Origin: Bacteroidota bacterium
GTDB taxonomy: Bacteria > Bacteroidota > Ignavibacteria > SZUA-365
NCBI GenBank assembly: GCA_018224345.1
Contig: JAGTUW010000049.1
Coordinates: 1 to 7,251, forward strand
Length of the DNA stretch: 7,251 bases
Direction: 5' to 3'
Shown: in pieces, positions 1 through 5,632 of the stretch
Layout: each line of letters opens with the position of its first letter
Numbering within the stretch: the first letter of the stretch is position 1
Notes under the pieces: generated by a model
The model's input: the letters and a program-made list of their open reading frames with translations, nothing else
Databases searched by the model: none
What the model was told of the DNA's origin: nothing
Translations under genes and position numbers: made by a program

Positions 1-1011
1 GAACTCGGCGCGGAAGTGCTCGGCTATTCGCTCGATCCTCCCTCCGAACCGAACAACTTCACCATTTCCGGACTGGAGGAGAAAATCCGGCATGTGCAGG
101 GTGACGTCCGCGATCTTGAAAGACTGCGTGATGTGTTCGCCGATTTCCAGCCGGAAATCGTCTTTCATCTCGCCGCCCAGGCGCTGGTACGCTACTCCTA
201 TGACGTTCCTCTGGAAACAATAGATACCAATGTCCTTGGCACGGTCAATGTCCTCGAGGCCGTGCGTCTCACGCCATCGGTAAAAACGATCGTGGTGGTG
301 ACCAGCGACAAATGTTACGAAAACCGCGAACAGGTCTGGGGCTACAAGGAAAATGACCCCTTCGGTGGTGACGACCCGTACAGCGCCTCCAAAGGAGCGG
401 TCGAAGTGCTCTTCCGCTCCTATCTGAAGTCGTTTTACCTGCATCGCGAAGGCTTCGGCGGTGTGAGCGTGCGAGCGGGCAATGTCATCGGCGGAGGGGA
501 CTGGGGACGCGACCGGATCGTCCCGGACTGCATCCGCGCCCTGCACGACGGCGAACCCATCGCCGTCCGCAATCCTATGGCCATCCGTCCCTGGCAACAT
601 GTGCTTGAACCCCTGAGCGGCTACCTCTGGCTCGGCACCCGTATTCTCGAAGATGTCGAACGCTTCTCCGGTGGTTGGAACTTCGGTCCCGCCGACAGCT
701 CGGCAAAATGTGTCAGCGATCTGGTGGAGGCGATTCTGCGCGAATGGCAATCAGGGGAATGGATCGACATGTCGGACAAAAATGACCGTCGCCTCCACGA
801 GGCCGGCTGGTTGCGCCTCAACTGCGACAAGGCACATTTCATGCTTCCCTGGTCGGCTATTCTCTCCTTCGAGCAAACCATGGCGATGACAGTGAAATGG
901 TACAAGTATTTCTATGATTATGAGAAAACGAATATGTACCAGTATTGCGTCCATCAGATCCGCGCCTACACACAACTCGCAGAAGAACAAGAACAACTGT
1001 GGGCAAGCTGA
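1..1011 (+). CDS. rfbG: CDP-glucose 4,6-dehydratase, 5' end missing
   Basis: This extended short-chain dehydrogenase converts CDP-D-glucose to CDP-4-dehydro-6-deoxy-D-glucose, the entry step to CDP-linked 3,6-dideoxyhexoses and related deoxysugars of surface glycans; it acts in the cytoplasm with bound NAD. The reading frame is open from base 1 (first codons ELGAEVLGYSLDPP), so the GTG at 16 is an internal Val, not a start. The window holds 336 codons of a family usually near 360 residues, so only about 20-25 N-terminal residues, with the glycine-rich NAD motif, are missing. Visible family signatures are HLAAQALVR (from codon 56), TSDKCYEN (bases 301-324) with the catalytic Thr region, and the YSASK Tyr/Lys pair (Tyr at 379-381, Lys at 391-393). 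Also typical are the RAGNVIGGGDWGRDRIVPD and RPWQHVLEPLSGYL blocks and the MYQYCVHQIRAYT tail. The stop overlaps the next gene's ATG. The family call is strong; the final sugar made cannot be told from this gene. Confidence 0.93.
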   Translation, partial: ELGAEVLGYSLDPPSEPNNFTISGLEEKIRHVQGDVRDLERLRDVFADFQPEIVFHLAAQALVRYSYDVPLETIDTNVLGTVNVLEAVRLTPSVKTIVVVTSDKCYENREQVWGYKENDPFGGDDPYSASKGAVEVLFRSYLKSFYLHREGFGGVSVRAGNVIGGGDWGRDRIVPDCIRALHDGEPIAVRNPMAIRPWQHVLEPLSGYLWLGTRILEDVERFSGGWNFGPADSSAKCVSDLVEAILREWQSGEWIDMSDKNDRRLHEAGWLRLNCDKAHFMLPWSAILSFEQTMAMTVKWYKYFYDYEKTNMYQYCVHQIRAYTQLAEEQEQLWAS

Positions 1012-2075
1012 TGGGACAGGACGCCCCGGCATACACACAACTGCAATCCGGTGATCACGTATTCATTACCGGCGCGTCTGGCTTTCTCGGCCGTCATTTG
1101 ATGCGCGTGTTGCGACACAGCGCAATTATCATTACCGCGACGCATCTGCCGGGAGAAGCCCCCCCCGCACCCTTCCCCTTTGACGATGCGACATCAGCCG
1201 GAGCCGGAAGAAACAAGAAAGAATCATCAACCACCCAACACGGAGCAACAACGTCTGCCACAGTGGACTGGGTATCGCTGGATATCACTGATCACCAGGC
1301 AACACGAACACTTCTTCACGAGCGGCGACCCGATATCATTATACATCTCGCAGCCACGACAGGCAGCGAACGCAGCTATACGCAAGCGGGAACAGCGGTC
1401 AGGGTGAACTTCGACGCCACGAACAACCTGATGATCGCAGCGGGAGAAATGCCGACACCTGTGCGCCGGCTGGTTCTGATCGGTACGGCTGAGGAATACG
1501 GTAACGCCGAGGAACTCCCGATCACCGAGGATGCCCCGATCCGTCCGGTCTCCCCCTATTCGGCCTCCAAAGCCGCCACCACGCAGTTCGCACAGCTCTA
1601 TCACACGCTGTTCGCATTGCCGGTGGTCATTCTCCGGCCGTTCATTGTCTATGGCCCGGGTCAACCCGCCTCGATGATGCTTCCGCAATTGATTGCACAC
1701 ATTCTGCGTAGCGAGGATTTCCCTATGACGCCGGGAGAGCAGACGCGCGATTTCGTCTATGTCGATGATGTCATCGAGGCAATCGTGCTGGCCGCAACAC
1801 ATCCCCGGGCCGACGGCGAAGTCTTCAATATCTGCAGTGGCAAAGAACACAGCATCCGATCCATTGCCGAACGTATGCTGCAACTGATGCACGCCGACAT
1901 TCAACTGCGCACCGATGCCCTGCCGTATCGCCCGAACGAAGCCATGCGACTCTTCGGCAGCAATGAGAAAGCCCGCACACTGCTTGACTGGCAACCCCGC
2001 GTCGGGCTCGATGAAGGACTGCAACGAAGCATTGCATGGTATCGCAGTCTGCATGCATCGACACAAAATATCTGA
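1011..2075 (+). CDS. NAD(P)-dependent SDR sugar-nucleotide epimerase/reductase
   Basis: This 354-residue protein is an extended SDR of the NAD-dependent epimerase/dehydratase family, probably acting on the nucleotide sugar made by the dehydratase just upstream. I see the Rossmann motif GASGFLG (residues 21-27), HLAAT (112-116), a GTAEEYG block carrying the catalytic Thr159, the YSASK pair (Tyr183, Lys187), RPFIVYGPGQ and the RDFVYVDDV substrate-site block. The ATG at 1011 overlaps the previous stop (TGATG) and puts the Rossmann motif at a normal distance from the N-terminus; an open frame extends to 945 but would only add an unrelated tail. By context it may be a CDP-4-dehydro-6-deoxyglucose reductase (abequose/paratose-synthase-like). 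A GDP-4-dehydro-6-deoxymannose reductase or a 4-epimerase would look similar, so no symbol is given. Oddities: residues about 47-84 form a low-complexity insertion rich in Pro, Ala, Ser and Thr, encoded over a run of eight C (1159-1166). Confidence 0.85.
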   Translation: MGQDAPAYTQLQSGDHVFITGASGFLGRHLMRVLRHSAIIITATHLPGEAPPAPFPFDDATSAGAGRNKKESSTTQHGATTSATVDWVSLDITDHQATRTLLHERRPDIIIHLAATTGSERSYTQAGTAVRVNFDATNNLMIAAGEMPTPVRRLVLIGTAEEYGNAEELPITEDAPIRPVSPYSASKAATTQFAQLYHTLFALPVVILRPFIVYGPGQPASMMLPQLIAHILRSEDFPMTPGEQTRDFVYVDDVIEAIVLAATHPRADGEVFNICSGKEHSIRSIAERMLQLMHADIQLRTDALPYRPNEAMRLFGSNEKARTLLDWQPRVGLDEGLQRSIAWYRSLHASTQNI

Positions 2076-2196
2076 AAGACGGATCCGATCCTGAATACAT
2101 CTCTACCATGCGATGAACACATGGAACAACTCCCGTCCGGCGCCCACTATGAATAAACCATCGACACGTTCACGTTCTTTCACACGATACATACTC
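2076..2196. other. Intergenic gap between deoxysugar genes and the TPR-GT2-GH26 cluster
   Basis: This 121-bp stretch is the largest non-coding gap in the window, and the only place where transcription could plausibly restart between the two gene groups. I see no convincing sigma-70 or Bacteroidota-type (TAnnTTTG) promoter and no stem followed by a T run. Two in-frame ATGs (2113 and 2149) would extend the downstream gene into it, but neither has a Shine-Dalgarno sequence, and the added residues would sit in front of a good signal peptide. The two groups may therefore be co-transcribed. Confidence 0.4.
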
Positions 2197-3030
2197 ATGA
2201 AACACACTATCCTGATATTCTGCATTGCATTGCTCGCTGCCGCTCCGCTCGCCGGACAAACGGCATTCAGATCTCCCCTCCCCGAGGCGGCGAAAGGCGA
2301 CCGTCTGTTCTCACAGGAGAAATACAAGGAAGCGCTTGGTGAGTACAAAAAACTTCCCGCTTCGGCGGAATCGCGCAAACGTCTGGGGGCAGTGTATATC
2401 AAACTCTGGAACATGTCCGAGGCTATCGCCGCACTACGCGATGCAGTCAACCGTGCTCCACACGACAGTGAGGCGGGCACTCTTCTCGCTGAGGCCTTGA
2501 GCTGGGACGGGAAGCTCCGGGAGGCACTCGATATCTACCGGGGTCTGCTCGGCAAGGGCGAAGACACTGCCGAGCTCCGCCTCGGTTACGCCCGCACCCT
2601 CTCCTGGAACAAGGATGTCAACGGCGCCCTGGAGCAATACCGGCTGGCCACCAGGGGATATCCCCGGAATCTCGACGCGCACATGGGCCTCGCGGAAATG
2701 CTGAGCTGGAAAAAACGCTTCGATCAGTCCATTGCCGCCTACCGCCGCGTACTTGATCTTACGGATGTTTCGGCCTATAAAAGCGTGGCGCTCACACGTA
2801 TCGCGAAAGTGCTCACGTGGAAAGGCGATATGGACGCTGCCGAAGCCCATTACCGGCAGGCCATTCATGCCGACGGCACAAATGTCGATGCGCTCTTCGG
2901 TCTTGGAGAATTGAATGAGTGGTCAGGTGAATACCGGGAGGCGAAATCCTGGTATCAGAAAATCCTGCAGGTACAACCCGATCACAAAGGCGCCAAGGCC
3001 AAACTGCTGCAGTTGATGTGGGTAAAATGA
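2197..3030 (+). CDS. Exported TPR protein of a putative exopolysaccharide system
   Basis: The predicted 277-residue protein starts with a signal peptide (residues 1 to about 20, KHTILIFCIALLAAAPLAG; no lipobox Cys) and is otherwise almost entirely tetratricopeptide repeats. About seven TPR-like helix pairs run from residue 32 to the C-terminus. Several carry the LSW/LTW/NEW variant at the end of the first helix (ALSWDGK, TLSWNKD, MLSWKKR, VLTWKGD, NEWSGEY), a style seen in TPR regions of outer-membrane polysaccharide proteins such as the YaiO type. In synthase-dependent secretion, periplasmic TPR proteins (AlgK, or the TPR parts of BcsC and PgaA) bridge synthase, hydrolase and outer-membrane porin; a similar role is inferred from the ATGA overlap with the synthase gene. 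No C-terminal beta-barrel is present, so an export channel would have to be another protein. The ATG at 2197 was chosen because it places the signal peptide at the N-terminus; ATGs at 2149 and 2113 are alternatives. Confidence 0.8.
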   Translation: MKHTILIFCIALLAAAPLAGQTAFRSPLPEAAKGDRLFSQEKYKEALGEYKKLPASAESRKRLGAVYIKLWNMSEAIAALRDAVNRAPHDSEAGTLLAEALSWDGKLREALDIYRGLLGKGEDTAELRLGYARTLSWNKDVNGALEQYRLATRGYPRNLDAHMGLAEMLSWKKRFDQSIAAYRRVLDLTDVSAYKSVALTRIAKVLTWKGDMDAAEAHYRQAIHADGTNVDALFGLGELNEWSGEYREAKSWYQKILQVQPDHKGAKAKLLQLMWVK

Positions 3031-4565
3031 GCGAAAGGACACACGTACCGAAGCATCATCGCACGCCCGCCGGGGTTCATGCACCCGGACGCCCGGCAAA
3101 AATCATGCTGCATGTATTCGTATTCGCAGCATTTCAGAGCATGCTGTATTTCGCTGTCTGGTGGTTCAGTCCTCAACACGCCAAGCATTGGCTGCTCTTT
3201 ATTCCCCTGAGCATCGCCACGTTCTGGCTGTTCTATGAATCCTTTATCTACTGGTTCTATCTGATCGGCATGAAGGTTCCGCGACACCGGCCTGCGCCGG
3301 AAGGACGATCTGTCGACGTCTTCACCACAGCCGCACCTGGCGAGCCACTGGAGATGTTCGCACGTTCCCTCCCCGCACTCAAGGCATTGCGTTACCCGCA
3401 TCGCACATGGCTGCTGGACGGCAGCGGCAATCCCGCACTGGCGGCGCTCGCGCATGAACTCGACATCGAGCGTATAGACTGTTCCGGTGTGGGAGGCGCG
3501 AAAGCGGGAAAAATAAATCATGCATTGACGCAGACCGATGGCGACATCGTACTCGTTATCGATCCGGACCATATCGCTGAAGCGGACTTTCTCGACCGTG
3601 TGCTCGGGCAATTCGATGACGAGACGGTGGGCTTCGTGCAGGTCGTCCAGGCGTACTATAATCAATCCGCGTCCTTCGTCGCTCGTGCGGCTGCAGAACA
3701 ATCCTACGGTTTCTATGGTCCGATCCTTATGGGCATGCACGGCTATGGCACGCCGATCGTCATCGGTGCCAACTGCACCTTCCGTCGCGCTGCCCTCGAA
3801 TCGATTGACGGACATGCAGTCCATCTGGTGGAGGATTTCGTCACCTCCCTGCGCCTGCATGCAAAGGGATGGAGATCGGTGTACGTACCTGAAATCACAG
3901 CTCGCGGTCTCGTGCCGGAGGATCTCACCTCCTATTTCAATCAGCAGCTCAAATGGGCGACGGGAATGTTCCAGGTACTGTTCACCATACTTCCGCGTAC
4001 CCTTACGAAGTTGCGCGGCCTGCGCAAGCTCAGTTATCTGCTGAGCGCCACCTACTATTTCTCCGGCGTGCCGATTCTCCTCAATCTGCTGTTGCCCATC
4101 GTCTTCCTGTTTCTTGCGCTTTGGGCAGTGGAAATGCCGATCCGCGGCTATGTCACGCACCTTCTACCCTTCGCCTTCTGTTTTCTGGGCATTCACCTGC
4201 TCGCGCAGCGATGGATGCGGCATCCCTCGGAGCGCGGACTGCAATGGCGCGGCGCTCTCCTCAAGCTGGCGACATGGCCGGTGTATGTCCTTGCTCTCGG
4301 CTATGCGATAGCACGCGTTGATGTCCCCTACCTTCCGACACCGAAAACACGCGGCGACAGCACCGCCCCCCTTCTCGTGCTGCCACATCTCGTCGTGATC
4401 GCGGCTTCGCTGGCAGCACTCATCTACGGATGGTATTCCCCCCTGCGTGATTTCGAAGGCACACAGCTGATGATGTTTTTCGCCGGACTCAACACGCTGC
4501 TCATGCTTCCCGTCGTGTTCATCGCAGGTACTGAAACATTGCGACGAAAAGGAGTACTGCGATGA
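3027..4565 (+). CDS. Membrane GT2 polysaccharide synthase, cellulose-synthase-like
   Basis: This 512-residue integral membrane glycosyltransferase of family 2 probably polymerises a beta-linked glycan from a nucleotide sugar and passes it across the inner membrane. Two N-terminal membrane segments (about 26-47 and 54-76) are followed by a cytoplasmic GT-A domain. It shows LLDGSGN (Asp131), KAGKINHAL, the DxD motif DPDH (Asp179, Asp181), GANCTFRR, VED (268-270, in place of TED with general-base Asp270) and QQLKW (306-310, in place of QxxRW). At least five C-terminal membrane segments follow (about 335-370, 377-397, 412-432, 447-472, 478-504). Between the third and fourth, YLPTPK (435-440) resembles the FxVTxK gating loop of BcsA, which supports a processive synthase. 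There is no C-terminal PilZ domain, so direct c-di-GMP control of the BcsA kind is not evident. Start: ATG at 3027 overlaps the upstream stop as ATGA; a GTG at 3018 is less likely. The polymer cannot be named: glucan, mannan and glucomannan are all possible. Confidence 0.88.
   Translation: MSERTHVPKHHRTPAGVHAPGRPAKIMLHVFVFAAFQSMLYFAVWWFSPQHAKHWLLFIPLSIATFWLFYESFIYWFYLIGMKVPRHRPAPEGRSVDVFTTAAPGEPLEMFARSLPALKALRYPHRTWLLDGSGNPALAALAHELDIERIDCSGVGGAKAGKINHALTQTDGDIVLVIDPDHIAEADFLDRVLGQFDDETVGFVQVVQAYYNQSASFVARAAAEQSYGFYGPILMGMHGYGTPIVIGANCTFRRAALESIDGHAVHLVEDFVTSLRLHAKGWRSVYVPEITARGLVPEDLTSYFNQQLKWATGMFQVLFTILPRTLTKLRGLRKLSYLLSATYYFSGVPILLNLLLPIVFLFLALWAVEMPIRGYVTHLLPFAFCFLGIHLLAQRWMRHPSERGLQWRGALLKLATWPVYVLALGYAIARVDVPYLPTPKTRGDSTAPLLVLPHLVVIAASLAALIYGWYSPLRDFEGTQLMMFFAGLNTLLMLPVVFIAGTETLRRKGVLR
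4547..4554 (+). promoter_or_regulatory. Ribosome binding site of the GH26 gene
   Basis: AAAAGGAG lies inside the end of the synthase gene, 7 bases before the ATG at 4562. It is the clearest Shine-Dalgarno sequence in the window and supports that start, as well as translation of the hydrolase in step with the synthase. Confidence 0.7.
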
Positions 4566-5605
4566 GAACATTGAATGCGGCACGCGGACTGCGCCTTCCC
4601 GCATATATTGCTGCACTGATCCTGGTGTTTCCGTTTTTTGACAGTCTGTACACCGAGGCGGTTTCCCATGCGCGAGTGTTCATCGGAAGACTGGCCGTCA
4701 CCGCAGGCATCGCCTCCGAAGGAGAACGCCTGATGCTTGGTATTTTCAAACCGGAAGTGCCCTATGCATTCGACGGACTCCACGACATGGAAGAAGCAAT
4801 CGGAACGCGCTTCGATATTCTCTCTTTCTATGCAACCTGGGGTGAGCGGAGCGAGGACGCGTTTCCGATCGAATTGCTGCGCGCCACCGATACGTACGGT
4901 GCCATTGCAATGATCACCTGGGAACCGTGGACAACCGAGTTCGCCGTCAACGCGGGCAGGGGCACGGATGCGATGCGCACAGATCTGAGGGAAATCAGCG
5001 CGGGTCGCTATGACGATTACATCCGCGAATGGGCGCGGGAGGCAGTAATCTTTGGACAACCGTTCTTTCTCCGCTTCGCGCATGAGATGAACAATCCACA
5101 GTATCCCTGGTCGGTGCAGGCCGGAAATTCTGCGGCGGATTTCGTCGAGGCATGGCGGCATGTGTGGCGGCTGTTCCGCGAGGAAGGTGCGGAAAATGTG
5201 ATCTGGGTCTGGTCGCCCAAACGGGAAGCGCCGCATGACCTCTATCCCGGTGGAGAATATGTCGACTGGATCGGCACCGGCGTGTTCAACTACGGCATAT
5301 TCGGCGAGGCCTGGTACAGCTTCGAGTACCTGTACGAAAGCATTTATCGCAGTGTTATCCTGTTCGACAAACCCATCATGATCGCCGAAATCGGCAGCGT
5401 CACCAGTGGGGGCAGCCGACCCGACTGGTTTTCGGACGCCTGGCGGAAAATCAGTACGCAATACCCTGCAACGCGTGCGGTCGTGCTGTTCAACAACCCC
5501 GCCGACCGCACCCTTCAGGACGCGGCAATCGACTGGGCCATCGAAGATGATGATGCCACCCTGGAGACCATCAAAACAGCCGTGAATAACGGTATATTCA
5601 GATAA
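4562..5605 (+). CDS. GH26-family glycoside hydrolase, membrane-anchored or exported
   Basis: This 347-residue protein has an N-terminal hydrophobic segment (about residues 12-26) that could be a signal peptide or a membrane anchor, followed by a single GH26 (clan GH-A) catalytic domain from about residue 57 to the end. Family signatures are LGIFKP at the domain start, FLRFAHEMN with acid/base Glu175, VIWVWSPK, the YPGGEYVDWIGTGVFNYG block and IMIAEIGS with the nucleophile Glu276; both catalytic carboxylates are present, so it should be active. GH26 enzymes are mostly endo-beta-1,4-mannanases, with some beta-1,3-1,4-glucanases and beta-1,3-xylanases; the substrate cannot be read from sequence alone. 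The ATG overlaps the synthase stop (ATGA) and has a good ribosome binding site. No carbohydrate-binding module or polysaccharide-utilisation gene is in view, which fits a processing enzyme for the polymer made by the synthase (the place of GH8 BcsZ in cellulose operons) better than a nutrient-degrading role. The role is inferred. Confidence 0.87.
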   Translation: MRTLNAARGLRLPAYIAALILVFPFFDSLYTEAVSHARVFIGRLAVTAGIASEGERLMLGIFKPEVPYAFDGLHDMEEAIGTRFDILSFYATWGERSEDAFPIELLRATDTYGAIAMITWEPWTTEFAVNAGRGTDAMRTDLREISAGRYDDYIREWAREAVIFGQPFFLRFAHEMNNPQYPWSVQAGNSAADFVEAWRHVWRLFREEGAENVIWVWSPKREAPHDLYPGGEYVDWIGTGVFNYGIFGEAWYSFEYLYESIYRSVILFDKPIMIAEIGSVTSGGSRPDWFSDAWRKISTQYPATRAVVLFNNPADRTLQDAAIDWAIEDDDATLETIKTAVNNGIFR

Positions 5606-5632
5606 CTGTCACACGAATGGACAAGAAACAAT

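Noticed and set aside
1227..2066. Long minus-strand open frame opposite the SDR gene (279 codons)
   Set aside because: It is antisense to a gene with clear family motifs, and its translation has no recognisable domain; such frames are common opposite GC-rich genes.
2080..2092. GGATCCGATCC-type short inverted repeat after the SDR stop as a terminator
   Set aside because: The stem is only about 4 bp and no T run follows; too weak for an intrinsic terminator.
2161..2191. TCGACA followed 19 bp later by GATACA as a possible sigma-70 promoter for the TPR gene
   Set aside because: The -10 box matches poorly, the spacing is long, and it would start transcription almost on the ATG at 2197.
2982..4160. 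Long minus-strand open frame (392 codons) opposite the synthase gene
   Set aside because: It mirrors the GT2 codon pattern and has no family motif; the + strand gene explains the sequence fully.
4424..5461. Minus-strand open frame (345 codons) opposite the GH26 gene
   Set aside because: It spans the synthase/hydrolase junction antisense, with no recognisable motif or translation signal.
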